From assembly GCA_002245855.1 (NCBI GenBank), contig NOUX01000015.1, forward strand, positions 1 through 44,850: DNA of 44,850 bases, read 5' to 3'. Source of the DNA: Sphingobacterium cellulitidis. GTDB lineage: Bacteria; Bacteroidota; Bacteroidia; Sphingobacteriales; Sphingobacteriaceae. A model generated the notes under the pieces. It worked only from the letters and a program-made list of their open reading frames with translations. It did not search any database and had not been told where the DNA came from. Shown here piece by piece: positions 16,204 through 24,154 of the stretch. Every line of letters begins with the position of its first letter. Position 1 is the stretch's first letter. Position numbers and translations under genes: made by a program.

Positions 16204-17391
16204 TTGGAATCAGCTAGGTTATTAGAAGCCATTATCGACAATGCCATTGATGGCATTATTACCATTGATAATCGTGGAATTGTAGAAAGCATCAATCCCG
16301 CTGCATTGGAATTATTCGGTTATGCTGCAGAGGAAGTCGTTGGTAGAAATATCAACGTCTTGATGCCAGAGCCGGACCGTTCGAACCATGACCGCTATAT
16401 CTCTAACTACGAAGAAACTGGTAGAAAGAGAATCATTGGAATCGGACGTGAAGTAAGGGGTTTGAAAAAAGATGGTTCTACCTTCCCTTTTCGCCTAGCT
16501 GTCAGCGAAGTTTTTTATAAAGATCGTAAGATTTTTACCGGGTTTATTCATGATTTAACAAAAGAGAAACAAGCGCAAAATGAATTAAAAAAACATACTC
16601 AGGAGCTTGAACTCAAAGTTCGTGAAAGAACCAAGGATTTGATAAAGCTCGTTTCCGAACTGGAAAGAGCAAAAGCGGATGTTAGTGTTTCTTTGGAAAA
16701 AGAAAAGGAGTTAAGTCAGCTAAAATCAAGATTCGTCTCCATGGCATCCCATGAGTTTAGAACTCCGCTTAGTTCAGTTCAACTTTCTGCTTCACTGATT
16801 GACCGGTATGTTGAAAAAGGTGAATATGGACCTATTGAAAAGCATACCAATCGAATAAAAGGGTCGGTTCAATTACTAAACACCATTTTAAATGATTTCC
16901 TTAATCTGGAGAAATTGGAAGCTGGTGTTGTTGTGGTAAATAAATCCAACATTAACATCGTCCATCTAGGGGAAGAAATCGCGGAGGAAATGCAATTGAT
17001 CTGTAAGAAAAATCAGCATATTGTTTATCAGCATACAGGTGAAGAATCTGGTTTCTTTATAGACCCTAACCTCCTAAAAAACAGTATCATCAACTTGATT
17101 TCCAATGCCATTAAGTATTCTGGAGAAGATACTTTTATCGAATTCAATACGCAAATTGCAAGAAATCAATTATTGGTAACTGTGAAAGACAATGGAATAG
17201 GAATTCCATTGGAGCAACAGGTTAGTTTATTTGAGCCATTCTTTCGAGCTAACAACACCGGAAATATTCCAGGAACGGGATTAGGATTGAATATTGTGAA
17301 GCGCTATGTGGAACTGATGGGAGGAAGATTGGAATATTGGTCGGAAGTAAATCAAGGAGCTATTTTTAAGATGTTTTTTATCCAAGAGTAA
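16204..17391 (+). CDS. fixL: FixL-like haem-PAS oxygen-sensor histidine kinase
   Basis: A 395-residue soluble kinase with no membrane segment. Residues 8-125 form a PAS domain strikingly like the FixL haem domain: MPEPDRSNHDRYI holds H62, the position of the FixL proximal haem ligand (His200 in Bradyrhizobium), and GIGREV holds R82, the position of Arg220. The 20-residue spacing is identical. A coiled-coil linker (about 125-170) leads to the phospho-acceptor H183 in SHEFRTPLSS, then the ATPase domain with N box NLISNAIKYS, G1 DNGIGIP and G2 GTGLGLNIV. The start is TTG at 16204, the only likely initiator between the stop codon upstream and the PAS domain. It begins 7 bp after ettA, and its stop overlaps the regulator start (TAATG). 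Oxygen sensing is inferred from the haem-pocket residues. Confidence 0.88.
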   Translation: MESARLLEAIIDNAIDGIITIDNRGIVESINPAALELFGYAAEEVVGRNINVLMPEPDRSNHDRYISNYEETGRKRIIGIGREVRGLKKDGSTFPFRLAVSEVFYKDRKIFTGFIHDLTKEKQAQNELKKHTQELELKVRERTKDLIKLVSELERAKADVSVSLEKEKELSQLKSRFVSMASHEFRTPLSSVQLSASLIDRYVEKGEYGPIEKHTNRIKGSVQLLNTILNDFLNLEKLEAGVVVVNKSNINIVHLGEEIAEEMQLICKKNQHIVYQHTGEESGFFIDPNLLKNSIINLISNAIKYSGEDTFIEFNTQIARNQLLVTVKDNGIGIPLEQQVSLFEPFFRANNTGNIPGTGLGLNIVKRYVELMGGRLEYWSEVNQGAIFKMFFIQE

Positions 17392-18449
17392 TGGAAAAAA
17401 GGAAAATATTAATAATCGAAGATAACAGTGATATTCGCGAAAGTACAGCAGAGATTCTGGAATTAACCGGTGAGTATTCTGTTTTAGTCGCTGAAGAAGG
17501 TAAAACTGGGGTTGATATGGCTATTAAACATAAGCCAGATTTGATTTTATGTGATATCATGATGCCTGAGCTTGATGGCTATGGGGTTTTATACATGTTG
17601 AGCAAGCATGAAAACACCCAACAGATTCCCTTTATTTTCCTAACGGCGAAAACTGAAAAAGCTGATCTTAGAAAAGCCATGGAAATGGGTGCTGATGACT
17701 ACCTAACTAAGCCATTTGATGATATGGAATTGTTAAATGCAATAGATAGTCGATTTAAAAAGCGTGCTCAGTTACAAACCAAGGCTGTTCCTAGTATGGA
17801 TAGTTTAAGATTGGATGAACATGAGCAAGCATTTTTACTTCAGGATCTGGTAGAACATGGTCGTATAAAGAACATCAAGAAAAAACAGACGATTTATGAG
17901 TCCGGGGATACACCTATCTATGTTTACTATATAAAAAAGGGGAAAGTACGCAGCTATCTAAATTATAAGGATGGTCGCGAATTATCGACTAATATCTATA
18001 TTGAAAATCAGTTTTTCGGATTGGAATCGGTTTTATTGAATGATAAATACGGAGATAATTCGGCCACATTGGAAGATGCTGAAATTGCCTTGATCCACAA
18101 GGATAACTTCTTTGAATTACTATATAAAAAACCGGGAATCGCTTCTAAATTAATTAAGGAATTATCTCAGAATATCCGCGAAAAGGAAGAGCAGATGTTA
18201 GGTTTTGCATATGACTCGGTTCGCAAACGTGTAGCCAATGCCTTGGTTAATGTGGCTGAGAAATCAGATCAGAAATCGGATGAAGTAACCATCAAAATTT
18301 CGCGAGATGATTTGGCAGCATTAGCAGGCACAGCCAATGAGACTATCAGCCGTATGTTAGCTGATTTTAAAGATGAAAAATTATTGACCAAAGAAGGTAA
18401 TGCAATCATAATTTTTTCGGTCCACAAACTAAAAAACATCAAACAATAA
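17391..18449 (+). CDS. Response regulator fused to a CRP/FNR-family DNA-binding module
   Basis: 352 residues. Residues 1-125 are a receiver domain with acidic pocket E10-D11, phospho-acceptor D55 (CDIMMPELDG), T85 and K107 (LTKPFDD). Residues 150-265 are a cNMP-type beta-roll. Residues 285-350 are a Crp-type winged helix. Its recognition helix reads ETISRMLADF: E317, S320 and R321 repeat the ExxSR pattern by which FNR reads TTGAT half-sites. The only cysteine is C54, so there is no FNR-style Fe-S cluster. Oxygen information should therefore arrive by phosphorylation from the FixL-like kinase, whose gene overlaps this one by 1 bp. In rhizobia this chain uses separate FixJ and FixK; here both roles seem to be in one protein (inference). 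A matching palindrome precedes the hemN-ccoI-ccoS operon. Confidence 0.9.
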   Translation: MEKRKILIIEDNSDIRESTAEILELTGEYSVLVAEEGKTGVDMAIKHKPDLILCDIMMPELDGYGVLYMLSKHENTQQIPFIFLTAKTEKADLRKAMEMGADDYLTKPFDDMELLNAIDSRFKKRAQLQTKAVPSMDSLRLDEHEQAFLLQDLVEHGRIKNIKKKQTIYESGDTPIYVYYIKKGKVRSYLNYKDGRELSTNIYIENQFFGLESVLLNDKYGDNSATLEDAEIALIHKDNFFELLYKKPGIASKLIKELSQNIREKEEQMLGFAYDSVRKRVANALVNVAEKSDQKSDEVTIKISRDDLAALAGTANETISRMLADFKDEKLLTKEGNAIIIFSVHKLKNIKQ

Positions 18450-18583
18450 TAGAATAGATTTAGCTTTTTACTGTTTTTTCATAAAAATGGTCATGTTTTT
18501 GCAATAGCATTTAAACTTTATTCAGATTTAGCTGTCTGTATAAATAAGTTAAATGAAATTATTTACTTTAAACATTACCACTC

Positions 18584-19003
18584 ATGAAAAAACTTTTATT
18601 AGCACTCGCAATAGGTACAGCTTCATTGGTAGGCTTTAGCTCTTGTACAAAAGAATATGTTACCAATAATTTTCTTCCTGGTGTAAGTTATTACAAACCT
18701 GTGAGCAACAAGGATTGGAAAAAAACAAGTGAAAATACGTTTGAAGTTACCCTCTCCTTACCACAACTAAAAGATTTTATCTATGAGGATGGTGCGGTAG
18801 ATGTTGCTATTCAATTCGAAGACGAGATTGGTATTTTCTATAACATCCCAGCAGAAGATCCTGATAACCGTGGACATGGTTACAATGCTTCATATGAGAT
18901 TGGAAAAGTTCACTTAAAAGCATTTGACTTGTTTGGAGAAAACGCTGCTCCTGATGATATGCGAGTGAAAATCACTTTAACAGAAGGCGATATCGGCAAC
19001 TAA
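18584..19003 (+). CDS. Hypothetical lipoprotein
   Basis: 139 residues with a clear lipoprotein signal peptide (MKKLLLALAIGTASLVGF, lipobox FSSC, Cys21). The mature part is acidic and beta-rich in appearance (EVTLSLPQLKDFIYEDGAVDV), without recognisable catalytic motifs. I do not recognise the family. Similar small lipoproteins of unknown role are common in Sphingobacteriaceae. It stands alone in a 135-bp gap after the response regulator, and ends 5 bp before a terminator shared with the convergent recN. Confidence 0.8.
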   Translation: MKKLLLALAIGTASLVGFSSCTKEYVTNNFLPGVSYYKPVSNKDWKKTSENTFEVTLSLPQLKDFIYEDGAVDVAIQFEDEIGIFYNIPAEDPDNRGHGYNASYEIGKVHLKAFDLFGENAAPDDMRVKITLTEGDIGN

Positions 19004-19008
19004 GAAAT

Positions 19009-19040
19009 AATAAAGGAGCATTAAATAATGCTCCTTTATT
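19009..19040. terminator. Bidirectional terminator between lipoprotein gene and recN
   Basis: Perfect 14-bp stem (AATAAAGGAGCATT at 19009-19022, complement at 19027-19040) with an AAAT loop. A-rich on the left and T-rich on the right, so it serves both convergent genes. Confidence 0.85.
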
Positions 19041-20693
19041 TTATTTCAACATTTCTTTGGCATGTTGAATTGCCGTATCTTCTGGATTTGCCCCACTCAA
19101 CATTTGTGCTATCTCTAAAACCCGCTCCTCTTCGCTCATCAGCACAATATTCGATTTAGTTTTATTTCCTTTATCTTCTTTATATACCTTAAAATGGCTA
19201 TTCCCTTGGGAAGCAATCTGAGGTAAATGGGTAATACTAATAACTTGCATATTTTCAGACAGCTCTTCCATCAACTCTCCTACTCTTAACGCTACTTCGC
19301 CGGAAATACCAGTATCAATTTCATCAAAGATAATTGTTGGCAATGCTGAGGTCTTGGCCACCAAAGATTTGATAGCAAGCATCACTCTGGAAAGCTCCCC
19401 TCCAGATGCAACCTTATGAATAGGTTGTAAAGACTGCCCTTTATTTGCAGAAAATAAAAATGATACTTCATCCTGTCCACTAGATTTGAAACTAGCAAGC
19501 TTATTCAATTCCACATTCAATTGTGCATGTGGCATCCCTACTCTGCTAAGCACCTCTTCAACTTCTTTCTGTACTACCTTGGTTGCTTTTAGTCGGTTTT
19601 TAGTTAACTGTTCTGCGATTTTTGAAATTTCCTGATGAAGATTATCAATCTTTACTTTTAATAATTCAATTTGTTCTTCCTGTGAATCCGTTGCCTGCAA
19701 TTTATTTTCCAGCTCTGACTTGAGATCAAGTAACTCCTTGACAGTTGTAACCCGATGCTTTTTTTGGAGATCATAAAGGATAGATAACCTTTCATGAACA
19801 ATACTCAAGCGTTCCTCATCCATAGTAACTCCTTCAGCAACCTGCTCAACCTCGGCACTTAAATCCTTCAACTCTATCAAAGCGCTTTGAAGACGATCTA
19901 GCAAAGACTCCGAAGATGGTAAAAATCGTGCTCCATTCTGAAGAGAAGATTGAACCTGTTTTAAACTGTCCAAAACATTGATTTCTCCATCTTGTAACTG
20001 AATACTGGCAGCATGAAAATGCCGTTTTATCTCTTCTGCATTTTCCAATTGGGATTGTTCGGATTCCAATTCCTCTTGTTCATTTTCTTGCAGATTTGCT
20101 TGGTCCAACTCATTGAACACAAACTGTTGATAATCTGCTTCAGATTGGGCTTTTGCGAAATCATCTTCCAACTGACGCAGTTCCGCTAGGCTTTTCTTAT
20201 ATTCCTGATATCTTTTTTTGTAATCTGTTAATACCGATTGATGTTGAGCAACAGTGTCCAGTACCAATAATTGAAATGACTCTGTATTGATTTGTAAAGT
20301 TGCATGTTGAGAGTGGATGTCAATAAGCTTTTCGCCAAGCACTTTCAAGGTTTGTAAAGTAACGGGGGTATCATTTACAAAAGCTCTTGATTTCCCATCG
20401 GCATGAAGTTCTCTACGGATCAAACTGACATCCTCATAATCTAGATCTAGAGATTGAAAAAGTTCTCCTAAATTATAGTTCTTGATATTGAAATGCCCTT
20501 CAATGATACATTTACGAGATTCATCGAAAAAATGTTTACTTTCTGCACGATTTCCTAAGATCAATCCCAAAGCTCCCATGATAATGGATTTTCCAGCTCC
20601 GGTTTCACCGGTTATGATATTGAGTTTTTGGTCGAAATTTATGTCTAATGCATCAATTAATGCATAGTTTTTTATCTGTAGTTTACTTAACAT
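19041..20693 (-). CDS. recN: DNA repair protein RecN
   Basis: A 550-residue SMC-like ATPase that acts early in double-strand-break repair. Walker A GETGAGKS is at residues 29-36. The centre is a long coiled-coil region rich in Gln, Glu and Leu (about 150-370). The ABC signature region GGELSRVMLAIKSL is followed by Walker B TIIFDEIDTGISGEVA and the ITHLPQIA switch His. The length is normal for RecN. It is monocistronic, convergent with the upstream lipoprotein gene and divergent from the SprT-like gene. The minus-strand -7 box at 20716-20723 fits its start. Confidence 0.95.
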   Translation of the reverse strand: MLSKLQIKNYALIDALDINFDQKLNIITGETGAGKSIIMGALGLILGNRAESKHFFDESRKCIIEGHFNIKNYNLGELFQSLDLDYEDVSLIRRELHADGKSRAFVNDTPVTLQTLKVLGEKLIDIHSQHATLQINTESFQLLVLDTVAQHQSVLTDYKKRYQEYKKSLAELRQLEDDFAKAQSEADYQQFVFNELDQANLQENEQEELESEQSQLENAEEIKRHFHAASIQLQDGEINVLDSLKQVQSSLQNGARFLPSSESLLDRLQSALIELKDLSAEVEQVAEGVTMDEERLSIVHERLSILYDLQKKHRVTTVKELLDLKSELENKLQATDSQEEQIELLKVKIDNLHQEISKIAEQLTKNRLKATKVVQKEVEEVLSRVGMPHAQLNVELNKLASFKSSGQDEVSFLFSANKGQSLQPIHKVASGGELSRVMLAIKSLVAKTSALPTIIFDEIDTGISGEVALRVGELMEELSENMQVISITHLPQIASQGNSHFKVYKEDKGNKTKSNIVLMSEEERVLEIAQMLSGANPEDTAIQHAKEMLK

Positions 20694-20715
20694 CCGATCT
20701 TTTCTGTTTGAACTT

Positions 20716-20723
20716 CAAAACTA
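20716..20723 (-). promoter_or_regulatory. -7 promoter element for recN
   Basis: The minus strand reads TAGTTTTG (TAnnTTTG), 22 bp before the recN ATG. A second match, TATATTTG at 20762-20769 on the same strand, is a possible alternative. Confidence 0.45.
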
Positions 20724-20830
20724 TATTTAATAAATTCTAAATAGTCCTTAAGCTTATTCATCAAATATAAATAATTCTGAACCCATGGTAAAATTAAGCC
20801 TTTAATATTCTGAATTCTCCGAAAAACTAA

Positions 20831-20838
20831 TAAGTTTG
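20831..20838 (+). promoter_or_regulatory. -7 promoter element for the SprT-like gene
   Basis: TAAGTTTG matches TAnnTTTG and lies 6 bp before the ATG at 20845, implying a very short or absent 5' leader. Confidence 0.45.
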
Positions 20839-20844
20839 TAGTTC

Positions 20845-21471
20845 ATGCCTGATTTTAGCAAACAGTTAAGTAAGTATATTCCATCTGCCGCAGCACCCAT
20901 CATTTCTGAATGGATAAATGATACTGGATGTCGGTTTAAGGTGACTCGTTCCAGAGCTTCAAAACTGGGCGACTATCGTTCGCCATTTAAAAATGAACCG
21001 CATCAGATCACCATCAATCATGATCTAAACCCCTATTCCTTTTTGATTACCACCGTACATGAGTTTGCCCATTTGAAAACTTGGCAGATGTACAAGAATA
21101 AGGTCAAACCCCATGGCTTAGAATGGAAAAATAATTTTAAAAGTTTGATGGAATCCTTTATCAAACTGAACCTATTTCCGCAAGACATTAATATTGCCTT
21201 GGTAAAATACATGAATAATCCAGCTGCTTCTAGCTGTACCGATTTAAACTTGTATAAGGTCTTGAAATCTTATGATACCACCGAAATAGAAACGGTAACA
21301 ATTGATACCATTGAAATCAACAGTTATTTCACTATTAAAAATGGAAGGGTATTCCAAAAATTGGAAAGATTGAGAAAAAGATACAAATGTATGGAGGTAA
21401 AAACCCAAAGAATCTATCTATTTCATCCAATTGCTGAGGTTAAACCTATAGAATTAGAATCTAATTCTTAA
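20845..21471 (+). CDS. SprT-like zinc metalloprotease family protein
   Basis: A 208-residue protein with the SprT-like active site: HEFAH (H72, E73, H76) as HExxH, and the third ligand candidate H90 in PHGLEWK, which matches the family pattern HGxxW. The N-terminal half resembles the SprT core (VTRSRASKLGDYRSP, ITINHDLN). The C-terminal 90 residues are basic and lack the four-Cys zinc ribbon of SprT and Spartan, as in other Bacteroidetes SprT-like proteins. No signal peptide, so cytoplasmic. Substrate unknown; eukaryotic Spartan cleaves DNA-protein crosslinks, but that role cannot be transferred from sequence alone. Confidence 0.85.
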   Translation: MPDFSKQLSKYIPSAAAPIISEWINDTGCRFKVTRSRASKLGDYRSPFKNEPHQITINHDLNPYSFLITTVHEFAHLKTWQMYKNKVKPHGLEWKNNFKSLMESFIKLNLFPQDINIALVKYMNNPAASSCTDLNLYKVLKSYDTTEIETVTIDTIEINSYFTIKNGRVFQKLERLRKRYKCMEVKTQRIYLFHPIAEVKPIELESNS

Positions 21472-21516
21472 ATTGCGGAAAACCAAAGAATCTAAAATTG
21501 ATATTCAACAAACATC

Positions 21517-23181
21517 ATGAACAATAAACTATTTATTAGTGCAGCCTTATTATTAGGGTTGGCATCTTGTAAATCGGGGAGCGATAGTTCTTCCTATGAC
21601 AAAAACAGTTTAGACTCGACAGCTCTTGCGGCCATTACTGAAGAAAGTTATAAGGCTTATGTCGCTAAATTATCCTCAGATGAATTTATGGGTAGATTGC
21701 CTTTTAGTAAAGGTGACACCCTAACTGTAAATTACATTGAAGAACAATTTAAATCTCTAGGACTGGAACCAGGCAATGGCGATTCTTTCTTTCAGGAAGT
21801 CCCGATGGTTGAGATTAGCTCAAAACCTGTAAATCCAACCATGACCTTCAAAGGTAAGAATGGAGAACTTGCAGCAAAATACCTCGATGATTATGTAATC
21901 GGCACTCCCCAAATGGCTGAAAACATTGATGTAGAAAATACAGAGCTAGTTTTTGCAGGCTTCGGAATTGTTGCCCCAGAGTATAAATGGAATGATTATG
22001 AAGGATTAGATGTTAAGGGAAAGACTGTCGTAGTGATGGTTTCTGACCCTGGACGCTATGATCATAATTTATTCAAAGCTGACACCATGACTTATTATGG
22101 TCGTTGGATCTATAAATTCGAAGAGGCTTCAAGACAAGGTGCTGCTGGTATCCTTCTAGTTCATGAAACTGAAGCTGCAAGCTACGGATGGAATGTTGTG
22201 AGAAGCGGCTGGACAGGCCCTAGATTATCTTTAGTACCTGAAAACAAAGGAGCTGATCTTACTAAGTTCCAAGGTTGGATTACCAATGAAACCACTAAAA
22301 AGTTATTTCAATTGGGTGGTTTGAGTGCTGACCTCATAGATCAAGCTAAAAAACCAGGCTTCAAAGCCGTTCCACTAAATGTGACCACCAATGTTAAATT
22401 GGCAAATACCTTAAGAGAGTCCAAATCAAACAACGTATTGGGAACTATTAAGGGATCGAAAAGGCCTGATGAAACCATCATCTACACTGCCCATTGGGAT
22501 CATATTGGAGTTGGTGAAGCTACGAATGGTGATTCTATTTTCAATGGTGCTATCGACAATGCTTCAGGTGTTGCTGCGTTATTTGAATTGGCGAAAGCTT
22601 TTAAAGCTGCCAAAGTACAACCTGAGCGTAGTATTGTGTTTTTGGCAGTAACTGCTGAAGAACAAGGCTTATTAGGTTCTCAATATTATGCCGAACACCC
22701 AGTATACCCATTGAATAAGACCGTTGCGAACATCAACATGGATTCTTTCAATCCAGTTGGTGCGATGAATGGATTCCGTATCACGGGAACCGGACAAACA
22801 GAACTGGAGGATTATGCCATCCTTTCAGGCGCTAAATTTAACCGTAAGATAGTACCAGAAGGAAAACAAACTACTGGTTCTTTCTACCGTTCTGACCACT
22901 TTAATTTTGTGAAGGTGGGTGTTCCAGGTTTATATATGGGTAGCAGTGGTGATTACCTGGAAACTGACACTACAGTGATAAAAAGCCGTCAGAAAGCTTT
23001 AGCAGGCCGTTATCATGCTGTAACCGACGAATTAGATGACAATTGGAACTTCGATGGAATCCTTGCTGACATCCGTCTATACTTCGATATTGGCTATACA
23101 TTAAGTATGGATAAAATCTTCCCTAACTTTAAAGCAAAATCAGAGTTTAAAGAAATAGGCGATAAACGTCTTTCAAAATAG
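21517..23181 (+). CDS. M28-family metallopeptidase lipoprotein with PA domain
   Basis: A 554-residue secreted peptidase with a lipoprotein signal (lipobox LASC, Cys19). Residues about 125-270 look like the protease-associated (PA) insert. The M28 catalytic zinc site is intact: the His-x-Asp motif in AHWDHIGVG, the bridging Asp in GAIDNASGV, the Glu pair in VTAEEQGLLGS, an Asp in NINMDSF, and a late His in RSDHFNF. Family members are aminopeptidases; the exact substrate is not predictable. It probably works on the outer membrane or in the periplasm. A 45-bp gap separates it from the SprT-like gene, and a new promoter lies just after its stop codon. Confidence 0.92.
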   Translation: MNNKLFISAALLLGLASCKSGSDSSSYDKNSLDSTALAAITEESYKAYVAKLSSDEFMGRLPFSKGDTLTVNYIEEQFKSLGLEPGNGDSFFQEVPMVEISSKPVNPTMTFKGKNGELAAKYLDDYVIGTPQMAENIDVENTELVFAGFGIVAPEYKWNDYEGLDVKGKTVVVMVSDPGRYDHNLFKADTMTYYGRWIYKFEEASRQGAAGILLVHETEAASYGWNVVRSGWTGPRLSLVPENKGADLTKFQGWITNETTKKLFQLGGLSADLIDQAKKPGFKAVPLNVTTNVKLANTLRESKSNNVLGTIKGSKRPDETIIYTAHWDHIGVGEATNGDSIFNGAIDNASGVAALFELAKAFKAAKVQPERSIVFLAVTAEEQGLLGSQYYAEHPVYPLNKTVANINMDSFNPVGAMNGFRITGTGQTELEDYAILSGAKFNRKIVPEGKQTTGSFYRSDHFNFVKVGVPGLYMGSSGDYLETDTTVIKSRQKALAGRYHAVTDELDDNWNFDGILADIRLYFDIGYTLSMDKIFPNFKAKSEFKEIGDKRLSK

Positions 23182-23189
23182 TATATTTG
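23182..23189 (+). promoter_or_regulatory. -7 promoter element for the 4-TM protein
   Basis: TATATTTG matches TAnnTTTG and begins directly after the M28 gene stop codon, 20 bp before the ATG at 23210. Confidence 0.45.
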
Positions 23190-23209
23190 TGTTTATATAA
23201 TTGAAAACT

Positions 23210-23638
23210 ATGCTTACAGGAATGAAACATCTACACTCTACCTTAGCTATTGTATTGTTAATAGCTTTAGTGGTTGCTATTTTAATTACAATAGCAAATT
23301 ACGCCGGAAACAAACCCTACAACCGTAAAATTGCATTAATCGGTTTAATCAGTGCGCACATTCAGGGATTAATTGGGATCATACTTTATTTCGTATCCCC
23401 ACTAGGATTAAGTAGCTTTTCCGGTGAAAACATGAAAAATGGAGATTTGAGATTATACTTTCTTGAGCATCCAATTATGATGATCATCGCACTTGTTTTG
23501 ATCACAATGGGTTATTCAAAAGCAAAAAAACTTGCTGATCAAAAAGCTGCCAATAAAACAGTGATCATTTTCTACATCCTTGGATTGATTTTAATCCTGA
23601 CTAGAATTCCTTGGTCAACTTGGTCAATCTTAAACTAG
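23210..23638 (+). CDS. Four-helix membrane protein, possibly cytochrome b-like
   Basis: 142 residues from ATG 23210 (an in-frame TTG at 23201 is less likely; ATG 23222 is also possible). Four hydrophobic segments fill most of the protein. Histidines occur at or near membrane segments: HLHSTLA before TM1, SAHIQGLIG in TM2, and EHPIMMIIA in TM3. This arrangement could ligate haem as in b561-like proteins, and relatives in Bacteroidetes are sometimes labelled cytochrome B. I cannot prove haem binding. The stop codon is itself the first unit of a heptamer repeat array. Confidence 0.7.
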   Translation: MLTGMKHLHSTLAIVLLIALVVAILITIANYAGNKPYNRKIALIGLISAHIQGLIGIILYFVSPLGLSSFSGENMKNGDLRLYFLEHPIMMIIALVLITMGYSKAKKLADQKAANKTVIIFYILGLILILTRIPWSTWSILN

Positions 23639-23673
23639 TATTTAGTATTTAGTATTTAGTATTTAGTATTTAG
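23636..23673 (+). repeat. Heptamer tandem array TAGTATT
   Basis: Five perfect copies of TAGTATT plus TAG. The first unit supplies the stop codon of the upstream membrane protein. An inverted array of the same heptamer follows at 23740-23770, beyond a terminator hairpin. Confidence 0.85.
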
Positions 23674-23687
23674 ACAAAAAAATAAAG

Positions 23688-23713
23688 AAAGGGGCAATTT
23701 TCATTGCCCCTTT
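23688..23713 (+). terminator. Terminator after the 4-TM protein gene
   Basis: Perfect 11-bp stem (AAAGGGGCAAT with its complement) and a TTTC loop, with A-rich DNA on the left and T-rich DNA on the right. Able to work in both directions. Confidence 0.8.
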
Positions 23714-23739
23714 ATCTTTTCTTATAGATAGCCATAGGT

Positions 23740-23770
23740 CTAAATACTAAATACTTACTACTAAATACTA
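23740..23770 (-). repeat. Inverted heptamer array (AATACTA)
   Basis: Reverse complement of the TAGTATT unit, in about three intact copies with one irregular unit (TTACTA) in the middle. It can pair with 23636-23673, enclosing the hairpin at 23688-23713. Confidence 0.75.
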
Positions 23771-23812
23771 TAAAAAGAAAGGGCTAAACTTCTGTTTAGC
23801 CCTTTCTTTTTA
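23771..23812. terminator. Terminator of the 84-residue membrane protein gene
   Basis: Perfect 19-bp stem (23771-23789 with 23794-23812) and a TTCT loop, rich in A on one arm and T on the other. It lies 14 bp past the stop codon of the minus-strand gene at 23826 and probably works in both directions. Confidence 0.85.
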
Positions 23813-23825
23813 TATTTTCTTACAA

Positions 23826-24080
23826 TTATTTTTTGCTGAATCCTAAGATTGCAAAAACAACTTTGAATGCTAAGAAAGAAGCAACTAGAATTGCGATGTT
23901 AGCAACCCAAGAGAATAAAGAACCCATTTGATCCAACGCTGGGATTACATCCGGTACAAAACGAATAAACACTCCTACTAATCCGATTACGATTGCAACA
24001 GTTAATGATACATAATATTCAGTACGGTTTGCATTATTGTCCGTATGTTTTGCTGGTCTTTCTACAGTTGTATTTTCCAT
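23826..24080 (-). CDS. Small two-helix membrane protein
   Basis: 84 residues from ATG 24080, with AGGAGA placed as a ribosome-binding site 9 bp upstream. A longer frame to 24110 would start with TTG inside the promoter box and is rejected. The first 30 residues are polar (ENTTVERPAKHTDNNANR), followed by two hydrophobic segments, about residues 32-48 and 60-80. I do not recognise the family. A promoter at 24108-24115 and a strong terminator show it is a separate transcription unit. Confidence 0.7.
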   Translation of the reverse strand: MENTTVERPAKHTDNNANRTEYYVSLTVAIVIGLVGVFIRFVPDVIPALDQMGSLFSWVANIAILVASFLAFKVVFAILGFSKK

Positions 24081-24107
24081 AATTGATAATCTCCTATTAA
24101 AGCTGCA

Positions 24108-24115
24108 CAAATGTA
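24108..24115 (-). promoter_or_regulatory. -7 promoter element for the 84-residue protein gene
   Basis: The minus strand reads TACATTTG (TAnnTTTG), 27 bp before the ATG at 24080. Confidence 0.55.
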
Positions 24116-24154
24116 CAAAAGTCTGTGTGCAAATAAAATAATAATTACAATAAT

